Assembly (NCBI RefSeq): GCF_958979055.1
Contig: NC_084891.1
Span: 28,245,001-28,309,000 of the forward strand
Direction: 5' to 3'
Origin: Alnus glutinosa
Taxonomy: Eukaryota; Streptophyta; Magnoliopsida; Fagales; Betulaceae
DNA: 64,000 nucleotides
Part shown: positions 24,753-36,807 of the stretch, in pieces
How the letters are laid out: every line of letters begins with the position of its first letter
Numbering within the stretch: position 1 is the first letter of the stretch
The notes under the pieces: model-generated
The model's database searches: none
What the model was told of the DNA's origin: nothing
The model's input: the letters and a program-made list of their open reading frames with translations, nothing else
Position numbers and translations under genes: made by a program

Positions 24753-26486
24753 CAATCACTTCCAAAAAGTTTACCAAACACATCCAATAATATCTCTTTA
24801 GATACCATTTTCTAATATTCTGTTGTATTAAAAAAATAAAAATAAAAATTGAAGGATTTATATGAACTCGGGGCTAGACGGATAGCTGTTTTCAGTCCGA
24901 TTCCGCTGGGATGTTTACCCCTTCTAAAGACTCTTCAGGGAGGGATTCAAAGACAGTGTGTAGAGAATATCAACGAAGCGGTGGAATTATTCAGTGCCAA
25001 TCTATCAACTGAGCTACAGTCCCTTAACAGCAACCTTCCGGATGCCAATCTCCTTCTCATTGACGTCTACAACCCTCTACTTGATTTCATTCGAGATCCT
25101 GCAAAATTTGGTCAGTCATGGAAAAGTTTTGGTATTTCAACTAGCTAGCTACGATTATAACTTTGTTTGGCTATGAGAAATTACTAGAATTCCAAACTAG
25201 GTCAAAAATTAATTGAGCAATACTTGCTTTTAAAATAAATCGTGATTTAACAAAAATTATAGCAGCTAATTGACCCTCCTTTTACTGCATAATGAATGAG
25301 ATGTAAAATACTAAAAATTTCTACCCTTGATCAGCTAAATCCTTAAGTATGCTCAAATTTTACACCTCAAAGTATTGAGAAACAAATAATAATAATAATA
25401 AGATAAAACTTTGCTTATAATCTCTGATATTTCATCATTTTTTAAATAAGATATTCTAACTTTAAAACGTGTTAATTTATGGTATCCATCTTTTAATTTA
25501 TTTAAATTTCTACCATATGTTGGAAATTTTCGTTAAATCCTATCAAAATTTTCAAATTGTTTTTATATTATGTTTTTTTTTAAAAAAAAAATTTTAAAAA
25601 AAAGTTTAAAAATTCAGGCATGAGTATTCTTGCAAGTTCTGTTAAATTCTGACTAACACCTAAATCCTTGCAATTTTTTTAGGGGTATTTTGAGAATTTT
25701 GATTGGATTTAACGAAAAATTCTAACGAATGGTTGTAATTGAAAAAAAAATTAAAAGATGGATACTCTAAATTGACACGTATTAAAATTTGGGTGCCTTA
25801 TTTTAAAAGTAATGAAATATCAGAAGTTATAAGTGAAGTTCTTCCTAATAATAATAATAACAACAAACAATAATGCGAAAGAGTTAACAGCATGAAGCAC
25901 ATTAAAGAATTTTTTTTTTTTTTTTTAATTCTTTTCCCTCACTCTTTTCTCTCTTTCTCACAAAAAAAAAATGAAAAATAATATTTAAAGAGAGTAGAAT
26001 AAATAGTATGTTGGAATATATATTAAAAAACCTAATAGTTAAAATATAAAAATGTAAATTTTAAGTAGCTAAAATAGTCATGACTGCTGAAAATGCTGTG
26101 AGTACGTAATTTCATCAGCACTATTGATATATTATTATATTGCTTCACTATCTGCTGCTGTTTTTTAATTTAATTTTGTAGTCACAACTAGCTGATTTGT
26201 TTACCCATGCATATATATATATATATATATATTCAGCTAAATCATCCTAAATTAATGTTTTGTAATTTCAGGTTTTGAAGTTGCCAATCTAGGATGTTGC
26301 GGTACGGGGACAGTAGAGTTTATTGAAACATGTAATCAACTACTAGACCTATTGACGTGTTCTGATGCGTCCAAATATGTTTTTTTTGACGCTGTTCATC
26401 CCACAGAAATGGCATACAAGATTCTCATCTCACAGATCCTCCAGAAATATATCAACATTCTCTTCTGTGGACGTTCCCCTTGTTGA
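21642..26486 (+). CDS. GDSL esterase/lipase (EXL-type), copy 3, intact
   Basis: Secreted SGNH/GDSL hydrolase. Exons 21642-21933, 23473-23603, 23782-24015, 24855-25110 and 26272-26486 join in frame to 375 aa. The three middle exons have exactly the same lengths as in copy 1 (131, 234, 256 nt). A longer hydrophobic N-terminus (residues 1-34) can serve as signal peptide. Block I FGDS places the nucleophile at Ser53; PPYG gives Gly75; block III is the regular GNND (183-186); Asp344 and His347 lie in FDAVHPTEMAYK. The C-terminus runs about eight residues past the usual end (FCGRSPC). It is clearly more diverged from copies 1 and 2 than they are from each other, so it is the older split. Introns 1, 3 and 4 hold MITEs and AT repeats. 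Confidence 0.9.
22420..22988. mobile_element. Harbinger-like element with GC-rich filler
   Basis: Termini GGCCCTTTTGGTAAATTT and, on the other strand, GGGATACTTTGGCAAAATTT form an imperfect inverted repeat in intron 1 of GDSL copy 3. The centre (about 22625-22740) is GC-rich with repeated GGCGACCA / TGGTCGCC-type words, unlike its AT-rich arms. Confidence 0.45.
24366..24460. repeat. TGAGAG...CTCTCTCA dispersed repeat, copy 1
   Basis: A short element with inverted ends (TGAGAGAG / CTCTCTCA) and an internal palindrome (CCACCTG...CAGGTGG). Relatives are at 42539-42630 and near 45845-45920, followed in each by a CAATTTAC/GTCTGAATT-like flank. Confidence 0.55.
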
Positions 26487-28547
26487 TCATCAAGTTTCAA
26501 CGACCTCTCTCATAAATACTCAGAATATCTATCATTTGGCTTAATTATGTGAACATCTAAGTTTTATGTAAATAAAGTAACTACTCTTACGATGAGGGTA
26601 AGTACGTACGTAGGAGTACTCTAGTAGCGGTCCTTTGCTTATGACAATTATCTATGTCAGTAGGGTCATTTGTATTATTTAAATATAATGATTATTGGTG
26701 AAATAAGAGAGGTTGATTATTATTTTTTATAATACAGTTTATTATAGTTTTTGAAGTCACGACTCATTTGAAGTAATCCTATATCTTTTCCTTTGTTTTG
26801 TACTATATATTTAGTTCTAATTAATCACGTGGTACATATCAGAGCCACCATGTCTGACAAAATTTCATTGAGTGCAGAGCAATAAGCCAATAAGCGTTAT
26901 TAAAAGTGATGTAGTCAGAGTTCTTCACGCTAAAAGAGTATTAATTCATCGAGCAGATGAGTGAGTGTTTTGAGGCAAAGTTTCATGAATGCACCATTTG
27001 ATGGTATTTCAACACAATGCCCTAGCATAAAAGAAACGAAGTTATTTCCATTATAAACCTAAGCCCTACCGAATACCCAATGATTATTCTTATCACGTGA
27101 ATTAGCATAATAATTCATTTTTGTTTTGAGCCCATAATGGATTGGGCTAATTTTTGGACACGTGAGAAAGCCCATATTCTCACCCTGTATAAATAGAATT
27201 AGCCTATTAAATTCTATTATCGTTACATTCGTTCAGTTAGTTATAGCAGATAACGTACCAGATGTTATACACCATATTTTTATTTTACTTTACTTGTTGA
27301 GGTGAAACTGTCAATCAATTCTTTATTTTTATTTATTAACAATACTGATTTACAATAATACATTAATAAAATAGAATAAAGATGTGATGTATAACATTTC
27401 TTTAATTCTTTTTGTAAATTACTTAAAAGGAAGAGCATTGGCTATTACCAATTGGCGTCAGTTCACAGACAATTCACAAACCGAGTGTTACACGTAATGG
27501 GTCTAGGTAATTGGGTCAGTTTAGTAGTTGGGCTCGGAGTATTGGGCTACTAGTCTATTGGTAATAAACTGGGTCAGTTCTCTTCTTTGTATAAAAGGCC
27601 CAAAAACAATGTTCGGGAAATTATCCAGAGAAATAATCAGAATTTCTTTTCTAATTCTTCTTTTTGCTCAAAATAGTCAACCCTATTTTCTAATACATTC
27701 ATTTCATTCTTTCCATTTTCCTTTTAATTCATCTTCCATCCGCCCCCATTACAATTCACATTCCAAATATATCATAAAAATTACAATCAATAAATTAAAC
27801 AAACAAGGTTAAAGGAATATATTTCTGTCAGCTATTCATTCAATTGAAATTTTATTATAGTTTCGACAAATTTAAGTGTTACGAACATGAACAAAAACCC
27901 TCTCAATTTCAAATGAAATTGATAATATCCTTTTATAATTAGAATTTAAACCTAACTTTTATTTGAAATTGATTCCTTAAACTAACTTTACACAATTCTA
28001 TAGAACAAAATAGACCGAAGTTTCCAAATGGATCAAAGTCTCTAATTACAATTAATCTATTTTTTTTTTTTTAATGTTGAATTCAATTTCTATATTCATA
28101 CCGAAAAGTTACATAAAATTATTTGAAAAAAATCGTCTCAATAGACATTAAAAGAAATAAAAAATAAAAAGTTGTTCTTCAAAAAATAAACAATTTTAAA
28201 CTAGAGCTATTTCACCGGAGTACAACTTCTGTCCGGTCATGACAAAAAACATGAGTTTTTTTTTTCCACCAATAATCACTCAACACATCAGCTAAAAATA
28301 AAAAAATAAAATGCTGCTGTATGTACCGGATCTCTCTCACAAATAACCATTTTTCCCTTCTTAAAAAAAAAAACAGAAAACCATCCCCATCGCCCAAATC
28401 ACGATCATCCTAAAGAAAAACTCCTCAAACCGGCGGCAGATCTGCAGCCCCAAATCCTCAGCCCCACCGTGGCACTGCGCAGGCCGGACGCTACCGCCAC
28501 CGACTGGGTCGGACCACGCAGCGAACGCCCATGCCGAACTCCAAATG
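26487..28547. other. intergenic with LTR-like scraps
   Basis: Downstream of GDSL copy 3. A primer-site-like sequence of a retroelement lies near 26831-26848. Two promoter-like blocks (TGTATAAATAGA near 27187, TTTGTATAAAAGGCCC near 27589), each after GGGCT-rich sequence, look like pieces of Copia LTRs. No coding domain is seen. Confidence 0.4.
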
Positions 28548-29188
28548 GCAGGTATGGCAGCTGCAAGCCATTCTTCATACAAGGATGTGAAGAAGATGAG
28601 CTAAGTAGTCCTGGAGAAGATCTTTATACTTTTGAAGAGCTAACAAATACAGATTGGCCGCTCTCTGACTACGTGCTGTTGAAGCCTTACACTGAAGAGC
28701 TGTGCAGAAAATCTTGCATGGAAGATTATATGTGTGCTGTTGCCATCTTCAGATACGGCAATAGCTGTTGGAAGAAGGAGCTGCCTCTGTCAAATGGGAG
28801 AGTGGACATCGGCCTCAATAACGGGAAGGCTCTTATCAAAATCAGAAAAAATAATAATTTCACATTGCCGGGTCCTCGTTTGCCAATCCCAGAACCAAAG
28901 AAGAATGACAAGGACAATTCGATCATCGGGTCGGTGTTTCTTGGTGGCTCTGTTTTTGTTAACGTTATATTAATTGGTGCGATTTGTGTTGGCTTTTTCC
29001 TCATTTACCGCAAGAAATTTCAGAAGATTATCACGAAGGGCGGTGATGTGGACATGAATTTGCGTTGTTTTACTTACAAAGAGCTTGTAGAAACTACAGA
29101 TGGGTTCAAGGAAGAATTGGGAAAGGGTGCTTTTGGTGTTGTTTACAAAGGAGTAATACAAACGGGTTCTACCGTCCTAGCAGTCAAC
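28548..29188 (+). pseudogene. G-type lectin receptor-like kinase fragment
   Basis: An open frame covers the middle of a LecRK/RLK1-type protein: a PAN/apple-like region with Cys-rich motifs (CKPFF, CEEDELSS, CRKSCMEDYMCAVAIF), a transmembrane helix (around VFVNVILIGAICVGFFLIY), and the start of the kinase domain with the glycine loop GKGAFGVVYKG. The lectin and S-locus domains are missing upstream. The kinase is cut at STVLAVN, exactly where the ATP-binding lysine should stand, so there is no catalytic core. Family proteins are about 800 aa; only about 210 aa remain. The frame runs on to 29350 into unrelated sequence. Confidence 0.85.
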
Positions 29189-29221
29189 GGGACAGGTGGA
29201 CAGAGGTTCTTCCAACCGTGT

Positions 29222-29395
29222 TCATGTGGGCAACCCGTTTTGGTCCTGTTCCCAACCTCCCAGTCCCGCCTTGAACACGTCGATCAGACCTTTGCCCTGC
29301 CGGAACAGGTGAACCTCCACTTCCGACACCTTCGTCTTCACAGTCCCTGAGTTCCTTGTCGGATCCGTGCGTGGAGGAGAACCATCCGTGCTTGA
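29222..29395 (-). pseudogene. antisense fragment of an unidentified plant gene
   Basis: Read on the minus strand, about 57 codons give a peptide containing TVKTKVSEVEVHLFRQGKG and IDVFKAGLGGWEQDQ. Its composition and regular coding pattern suggest a real exon, but I cannot name the family with confidence. An AG acceptor-like CTCTCAG precedes it at about 29396-29402. The local GC content is much higher than the surroundings. It abuts the truncated kinase. It may be the stump of a gene once divergent from the 29840 gene. Confidence 0.45.
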
Positions 29396-29839
29396 GACTG
29401 AGAGTTACTGGTGTAGGATTTTCTCAGAAGTTCCGGCGTGGGCGGCGGCGTTCGAGCCTGGGCAGCGGTCGTCTTGGCGGCATATGGGAATAACGTCGTT
29501 CGGGCCTTTTTCTGGTATTTTGAGGAAATCAGAGTTGAGTCTCGGGTGTTTTGTAGCAGTGTTGAAGAAATCAGAAATCAGATAGGGTGTTTTGATTTTA
29601 TTTGATATTTATGTTCGTGGCTGTCCTGACTGACGTGTCAACTACTCATTGGATTGAAGTTATCCCCATTATTTCACCGTGCTATTCCCTAAGTATTGTA
29701 CGGATCTCATTCACTAATAATACGAGTCTTAGCAGTTTTACTACTACTGGAAAGAACCCATCATTCTTGCCGCTCTCGCTTTTCAAATCCAAGCTTTTGG
29801 CTATCTGACTCTAGGGTTTCTCTCTCGTACGGTTCAGAA

Positions 29840-32800
29840 ATGGAGCCTGTAGCTTTGGCAGTGGACAAGCTGAAAGCTTTTGCGAAATCGAGCCAAGACT
29901 TCGTCGATGGCCTCATTCACCGCCGTGACGACTCCGCTCGCCGCAATCCGGTACTTTTTTTAAAAAAAAATTAATAGAAATGTTTGTGGAATATGATTGT
30001 TCTTCATGTAATTCAAATTATTACACTCCCTAACACGTTTAATTGAACGTCAATTCCATCATCTATAGGTGATTTCAATTTTCACTATTTTTGAATTATT
30101 TCTTAAAGAGCGAAGTTGTTGATTCACGCCGTAGGTGTTGTGGTTAGGTTAATATATTCGATTGATGGTATAAGAAACTTTGATTGGATATGGGCTCAAA
30201 TAGCAAAGTAAAAAGTATTCGTATACACATGCTTTGGACATTCTTTTAGAAAATAAAATTTTAGTCGTTGCAATTTAAGTTTTACAACAAATCATGATTT
30301 TGATACTACTATTTTTTTTATTTATTTTTGGATGAATTAAGACCTTTATAGAACAAAACTCATCAAAACAGAAAGTCTCTCCAGCAACCTAGATCCACGT
30401 TTCCTAAACCAGGAAACACACTAACTACAAAACACAAAAACTGCTAAACATCAACCATTACAAGGCCATGCGGTAAACACCAGCAGCCAACCACAAACAG
30501 AAACAAATTACAAGAGAGGGAAAAGATTCCACTGCTGAGCAAGAGATAAATCTCTGTCCACTGGTTTTACTGAAACTTTTGCCCAGATTCTGGAACGTAT
30601 TTCCCATCTAATCTGGCCTAAAATGGCTTCTTCAGTTTTGGGAGTAATGCCATGAAGCAGGGCATTTCTTTGTTTCCACAAATGATAGATGCAAGCTCCA
30701 AGACAAAGCTTTGCAAGGCAAGATTTTAAATTTTTACCCTTCAGCCTAGCAGCACTCGAAACCACAACTGAATCCCAGTCTGAAGGAGGATCAGAATAGC
30801 CGCAAGCCTTCATAAGAGCAAACCAAATTCTTCGACTAAACCCGCAAAGAAAGAAAAGATGGTCTCTACTCTCAATACATCCATGGCAGAAAAGACAATT
30901 TGAAGGCCCTGTAAATCCTCAACTACACATCCGTTGTTTAGTTACAAGAGCATTTTGATACTACTATTTGCAACTAGAATGCTAGAATGTTAGATCGTTT
31001 TCGTGTGTCAAAGCGTAAACTAGACTTTATGTGGTTTAAAACAGATGTACATGTCATAGCATTAAGAGCAGGGTGGAGACTGTGGGCAAGGGTTCAAGAT
31101 CCAGTAGATGCATGTGTAACTTACAAATTTAGGTAAAAAAGAAGGAAAAAAAAAAAAAAAAAAAAAGTTACTTGGAAAAGATTAATAAGGTTGAGTTAGT
31201 GTAATACATTCTACTTCCCACCTTTTTAAGCTGTTTTGTTCTTCTTTTTTCTTCTGATATATACCCCTTGGTGGATCATCAAATTAGAGTTTCTTGTAGC
31301 GCTTAGATATTCCATAGAATTATCAACTACCTTAGGTAATCTTGAGCCTTTTGAGCTCCTTTGAAAGACCTAAAGCACCACCTGCCTTGATCTCCTGGTT
31401 CCTATTTTCCTTAAAAATTCACTACAAACTAGTCAAATTCATGAGAATTCTGCATCTTGAAGAATTATTTTTATGTTGATGATGTGTGCCCAAAGTGATT
31501 TGTACTTTTTTTCTTGGCTTGGGGAGGGTGGGATTGGGGGTGCTTGAAACATGAATAACATTCAGACTGGGAAATAGTGAAATAGTGAAAGTCTTTCCTG
31601 ATAAAGCAGTGGCCTATTGACCCAGCTTTTGCTCAGTTAGGTCTATCTTGCTTATTGCAACAAGCTTACTTCCGAAATAGTCCCAATCCTTTAAAGTGCA
31701 TATATGAATTGCATCAGTTAAGTCACTTGTTTGAATCTCCCCTTGGGGAAAAAAATTACTTTAAAAAAAAATAAAATTGAATTGCATCAGTTAAGTCATT
31801 GTAGGAAAATGCTGAGATTCTTCTTTTTCTCTTCCTGGCTGGCTATTCAGAATAATTAAAAGTTGATTAAACTTCACCCCATTTACTTAATGCAGCTGTT
31901 GTAAGGACGTAACAGATTTATATCATGCCAGACATATCTTTTAAATACCAAACAGTTTCTGCACTGCATTGCTACCTGTTTTCTTGAAGTGCAAGAAGCA
32001 AGGTCTTCCAGTTATATTTTCTGCGTGATTGCTGATATTTTTTTTTAAATGAATGAAAACTTTTATAGAAAAACACAAAAAGTACATCCCTCCAGAAAAT
32101 CAACAGGAAATCCTACTGTACCTAAACAACAACAAGCTATTTGCTAGCAACGCCATTTACAATCTGCAGCATAGCAGAGCTACTCAGAGCTCACTAACTA
32201 TTTTCAATTTACATATACACGACTCAACTTACATTCACAAAATCAAAATGTTACACGAACTTATGCTGTACCCAAATGTTTCCTCGGCAGGTTCCATCTA
32301 CTGCATAACTCGAATTTCTCCATACTCATCTTGAATCACCCTTTAGCAATCATTCTTGCCCTGATTTCCCAAGCGATCCTTTGAACAATCTCCTTTTCAG
32401 TTCTGGGTTGATTTCCATGTTTAATATTGTTCCTTTGCTTCCACAAATGGTAGGCTACTGCCCCCAAACTCAACCGGCATAAGCTCACCTTTGTTCCCTT
32501 ACCTTTGTACAAGGATCCTCGATCATACTTTTACTCAATACCTCTCTCCAAATTCTCCTACTAATGAAAAAACAAGTGCTCTGTACAATGCTGATATGGT
32601 TGTAATTAAGCTGAGTATTGAATGTTCAAGCTTGGTTCGTTTAATTTTGTTTTGAACACATGCCGAGCTTGAGCTTATTTCCAAGCTAGATAATATGTTC
32701 AAACTCGGTTTATTTATTTTTTGAATAAACTCAATTTGTTCACGAGTTGCTCAATTAACTTTAAGTTAGTTATGTAATTATTGTTAATATTTTATCATCT

Positions 32801-35164
32801 GAGTTAATTAGATAAATTAATTTTTATTTATATACTTACAAAAATTAACATCACGTAAATTTTTTTATCATGAAATGGACTATTTATATTATATCTTATA
32901 ATCTTATCTAGAATCTTAAACAATTCATGTCAAGTCTATGTATTCATACACTCACACGCACAAATATATATATAAACACACGCGCGCGCACACACACATT
33001 AGGAACTGAATTTCCTTTTATCTTTTCAAATACTCAAGATGTTTTCATTACAAAGTTAAAAAAAAAAAAAATGAAGTTTATATGAGTTAGGCCTTTTCTT
33101 TTTAGATTAATACATTTCTTTTAGCAATCTGATGATGTCTCAGGCCCTTGAAAATGGTACCTGTCTTATTAGATGGTTAACTTCTTTATGCTTTGATCTT
33201 CTTACTAGGATATGCACTCGTCTTTATCTCTTGTGATTGGAATTTTTCCTTGACAATTTTGGTGGTTCCATAAGTAGCAATTAGCCAGGTGATCAGAATT
33301 TACAATTCTTCCTGGGTATTATTTTCAGATTGAAATCCTAAAGCGGTTGCAACGGGAGTCATTTACAGATGTGATGAAACTGAGGGACAGGCAAGACAAG
33401 TTTGAGAGAGTACTTTCTTTCTATAAAACAACCAAGGGAAGTCCATTCCAAGAAGCCAGTACCCATGTAAGAGGAGAGGTTGATCTCTTGGGGGCTTTGT
33501 TGGTGATGGATGATGTTGATGAGAAGAACTGCGATGCACTTTGTAGAGCTGGAATCAGGACTGGAATTGATTCAAGATTCACTTTTGAAACAACTATTAG
33601 TCAGAAAGATACTCTTGCTGCAGAGTTTGTGGCCAGTCAGAAAGGCAAAGGATTTCTTGGTGATGTTTCAGGACATTCACTTTTTCTAGAAAAAGTGTCA
33701 TATAAGGTAAATGCTAGTGACTGGTTATCTATGGTTGCAATCCCAGTTGGAGCTCAATGCAGGGATGTCGCAATCACTACAATTTCTTCCCATCAGGTAC
33801 ATTCTATGTGCTTTAGTGCTGTTGCTAACCTAGATTGTCCTACACTTAGCATTTCTGTAATGTTATATTAGTATTGGTGTTCCAAATACAATGCGAACAA
33901 CAACCCATTTTAGCCCATGTGCTTTCTTTGAGTTAAGACTGGCATAATATCGAGCATGTTGCTATTTCTGCTTTGGCAACTATGTCGTAGACAGATATTA
34001 GTATAATGCTTACAACAATCCAATTCAGCACTATATGTTTTCTTATTGAATGTACCACTATTGGTATTGAACATGTTGCTCTTTCAGCTTTGGCAACCAT
34101 GTTGTAGACAGATAAGTATAACGTTGACAACAATTTAGACAGACATTTCTTACAAACTAGGTTGTAGGTGTCAACAATTTAGACGGACATTTCTTACAAA
34201 CTAGGTTGTAGGAGTTCCTACAACCCAGCCTCTAAAAAAATGACATGTCCTTTAACATGTGAGAAGTACATGTCTTCTCATTCTCACATGCTTAAAGGAC
34301 ACATGTCATTTTTTAGAGGCTGGGTTGTAGGAATTCTTACAGCCCGATTTGTAGAAAATTGAAGTTCAATCCAATTCGGCCTATATGTTTTCTTATTGAA
34401 TTTACCGCAATTGGTTATCAGGCTCCCAATCTACAGTTATATACTAATTTTATTTTATCTCGCAGGCAAAGGGACTGACCCAATTTTCATCGCATGGACC
34501 TCCCCTTCTGAATCAGCATAGTGGTAGTGGCATTGGCTTAACGGTAAGAAAATCAAATGTTGTTGCTTCATTGGCTCAATTCGTTTCTGGATTGGGAATG
34601 CAACCAGGTTCTGATAGTACGGGACACTGCTTCAGCACTTTTGGCCAAGTTGTCTGTCAACTTCCCCGAGGAGTAAAACTCTCACTTTTGGGTCTTCATC
34701 AAGTGCCCAAATCATTAAGCCGACATGTTAGTCTTGGACCCCTTACCATTCCAGTACGCCGTTTTAAACATCATAGGACTCCTGAGACAGTGGTTGAAGC
34801 ATCTACTCCATCCATGGGAGCAAGCACTCTGGAAAATGTCTCAGCTGGATCTGTTGCTTTAATGCTGGAATCAGAACTTGATGAGATTACAAGAATTGAA
34901 GGTTGGATTGAAATGCATAAATCAAACCCTAAACAATTACAATGGGCTGTTACTGTGTCTGATGATTCTGAAGATTATTTGGGATGGGGACTTAGTTTAA
35001 GCGGAATGATTGGAGATCCCACAAACAGGGACCGTTTGCAAGCTGAATCCTATTTAAAACTTAACTTAGGTAAGAAATTCAGCTTGAAGCCAGGTCTGAC
35101 ATATGTAGCAGATGGGAATGCCAGGTTAACTGCCTTTATGCTTCGGTCTAATTGGTCCCTCTGA
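29840..35164 (+). CDS. conserved-looking plant protein, 425 aa, function unknown
   Basis: Three exons (29840-29950, 33329-33796, 34466-35164), all phase 0, join to 425 aa. Residues 1-37 (MEPVALAVDKLKAFAKSSQD...) are basic and charged. Residues 38-75 are helical and highly charged (LKRLQRESFTDVMKLRDRQD). The remainder is rich in alternating polar/hydrophobic stretches and ends KFSLKPGLTYV...FMLRSNWSL, a pattern that fits membrane beta-strands such as those of plastid or mitochondrial outer-membrane barrels; this is inference only. There is no signal peptide or transmembrane helix. I do not recognise the family. A GTAAG inside exon 3 (34544) is not used, since the frame stays open and coherent. 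Intron 1 (3.4 kb) holds two LINE insertions; intron 2 holds duplications and a MITE. Confidence 0.85.
30315..30951 (-). mobile_element. 5'-truncated LINE with perfect 18-bp target duplication
   Basis: ATTTTGATACTACTATTT stands on both sides (30297-30314 and 30952-30969). The minus-strand insert encodes the LINE zinc-binding tail (CLFCHGC...HLFFLCGFSRRIW) followed by LWKQRNALLHG, and ends in an A-rich tail adjoining the left duplication. The perfect duplication suggests a fairly recent insertion into intron 1. Confidence 0.9.
32039..32588 (-). mobile_element. second 5'-truncated LINE, same family
   Basis: On the minus strand it encodes LWKQRNNIKHGNQPRTEKE and related residues, aligning with LWKQRNALLHGITPKTEEA of the neighbouring LINE. 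It is flanked by TGCTGATAT (32030-32038 and 32589-32597) with the A-rich end on the left. The reading frame contains a stop after RMIAKG. It is older or more diverged than the 30.3-kb copy. Confidence 0.85.
33945..34213. repeat. degenerate tandem duplications in intron 2
   Basis: A unit of about 115 bp (GCATGTTGCT...TTGGCAAC...GTAGACAGATA) occurs twice. It is followed by two copies of a 44-bp unit (CAACAATTTAGAC...ACAAACTAGGTTGTAGG). A further piece (CAATCCAATTC...TATATGTTTTCTTATTGAAT) at 34017 recurs at about 34368. Confidence 0.75.
34204..34346. mobile_element. fold-back MITE in intron 2
   Basis: Near-perfect inverted repeats of about 60 bp share CCTACAACCCAGCCTCTAAA and ATGACATG; the loop is short. 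It interrupts the tandem duplications of this intron. Confidence 0.75.
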
Positions 35165-35790
35165 TGACCATCTTCGGCGTATTTATAATTTTCTGAATCT
35201 TGTGGAAGCTCCACTCTATATGCAATGTCATCACTTTTCTCACAGGTATCTATTCCGGTGTTGTCTCCATGGAAAATGGTTGACTTTTGTGGGCATCATA
35301 ACCCAAGTTCCCCTAGGGTCCATCAAGACGATGATAATCTTGGTTTTTCTATCATCATAGACAACTGTGATGGGAAGCCTATTGCATAAATTATAAATAC
35401 AATCCAACTGGCGCACGTCTAAATATAGTCTTGGTTTTTTATAATATATGGTCACTTCTAAAAAAAAAAAGAAAGGCACAAATTTGAATATCCATGATTT
35501 CTCACATAGGATTCTACGATACCATATCATTACTATTACTAATAATACGAATAATTTTTTAAAATAAAGTAAAATTTTGATCCCTAATCATTGGAATTTT
35601 TGCTACTCAGAGTTTTACAGAAATGTAGACTCTAAAATGTAAGGGGGCAAGTTGGCCTTGCAATATCCTTGTTTAGACTTACTACATTTTTGAGAGATTC
35701 AAATGTCTTAAGATTATTCCTATCTAGCGAAGGCCATGCCACATTAACTTTGAAGTGATACAAGGGTGATGTATAGTATTTAGTGCATAG

Positions 35791-35935
35791 AAATTAATTT
35801 TTGATTGAGGACGTCACATAGGCTTTGGGAAATGGAGATGAATGAAATTACTCTTTATCTTCTCAAAGCCTATGTGGTATTGTTTTTATAATTAAAAAAT
35901 CAATTTTCATAAACCAAAAATACTAAAAAGGACCA
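35791..35935. mobile_element. palindromic MITE
   Basis: CACATAGGCTTTGGGAA at 35815 pairs with TCTCAAAGCCTATGTG at 35861-35876. The pairing extends outward through AATTGATTTTT-like arms. Confidence 0.6.
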
Positions 35936-36119
35936 TGCCATTGTGTAAACTCTAGAGAATGAGGAAAGGGAATAACTTTAATCGCGTAGTGGCAAAATTT
36001 ATGAGGTTTTTGCCCTCCAATAAAAGACTGACACCTCAACATTAAACAAGAAAAGTAAATATTAGCAAAACATTGGATCTAAACTCTCTATTTTACTCTT
36101 TCAATTTTAAAAAAGAGAA

Positions 36120-36230
36120 CCCATCCTAGTCAGAAGCCGCCGCCGCGACTACCCCACGCCGGAATTGGGGTGGCTGCCACCCTTGGCCACTAGGAGGTGA
36201 CCGCACAGCTACCCCCAGTCCATGGGATGC
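36120..36230. repeat. GC-rich GGTGGC/GCCACC island
   Basis: A stretch with CCGCCGCCGCG, GGGGTGGCTGCCACCC and GGCCACTAGGAGGTGACC inside AT-rich DNA. It resembles the islands at 22.6 and 44.6 kb. Confidence 0.5.
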
Positions 36231-36807
36231 GCAATGGTTGGGAGTTTTTTTGTTTTGTTTTTTTATTTTTTTTCAGACTAAAAAAGTATAAAAAAAAAAA
36301 GATTAAATTTAGTGTTTTACAAACAATTATTATTATTATTTTTTTGTACATACTACTGATATGTCAATATTTTATTAGTGAGCATAAAACCCCTGTTTTT
36401 TTCTGCCCTGACCGGACAGAAAAGGGGGTCTCATGAAGAAAAGATAGGAATGGCGTGTAGCATCACTGAAATTTACTCAAATACGCTTAGAATCCGAATT
36501 TATTAGGCGGTGGCCTGATAAAAAAGGCTTTTACGGATCCCAGTCTCCCACGGTAAATTTATTTCCTTATTTCTTCCTTTCATTAAAAGTTCAGGAAAAC
36601 AAATAAATGTTCCTGACCTAATATAAATCCGAAATTAAATAGCCATCTAATATTTTATTGGATAAAAGTAATATTTCAATAAATTTTGTTTCACTCGCTA
36701 CCATTTTGTCGTCTCTCGGTCTCTGTATCAGACTCTATCCGATCTCTCTCTCGGCGACTCTCGAAGTCCAATTCTAGGGTTTGTGTTTTGAATACCTCAT
36801 CAAAACG

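Larger units (their letters stand above)
35165..36807. other. intergenic between the 425-aa gene and SKP1
   Basis: 3' flank of the 425-aa gene, one palindromic MITE (35791-35935), a GC-rich insert (36120-36230) of the GGTGGC type, and the CT-rich SKP1 leader from about 36710. CTGACCGGACAGAA at about 36406 recurs inverted near 28232, so both spots probably hold pieces of one repeat. Confidence 0.5.

Noticed and set aside
27528-27812. 94-codon open frame downstream of GDSL copy 3
   Set aside because: It starts inside an LTR-like promoter block and has no recognisable domain.
34544-34548. GTAAG as a possible donor inside exon 3 of the 425-aa gene
   Set aside because: The frame continues without stops and with consistent composition through it, and no matching acceptor is needed.
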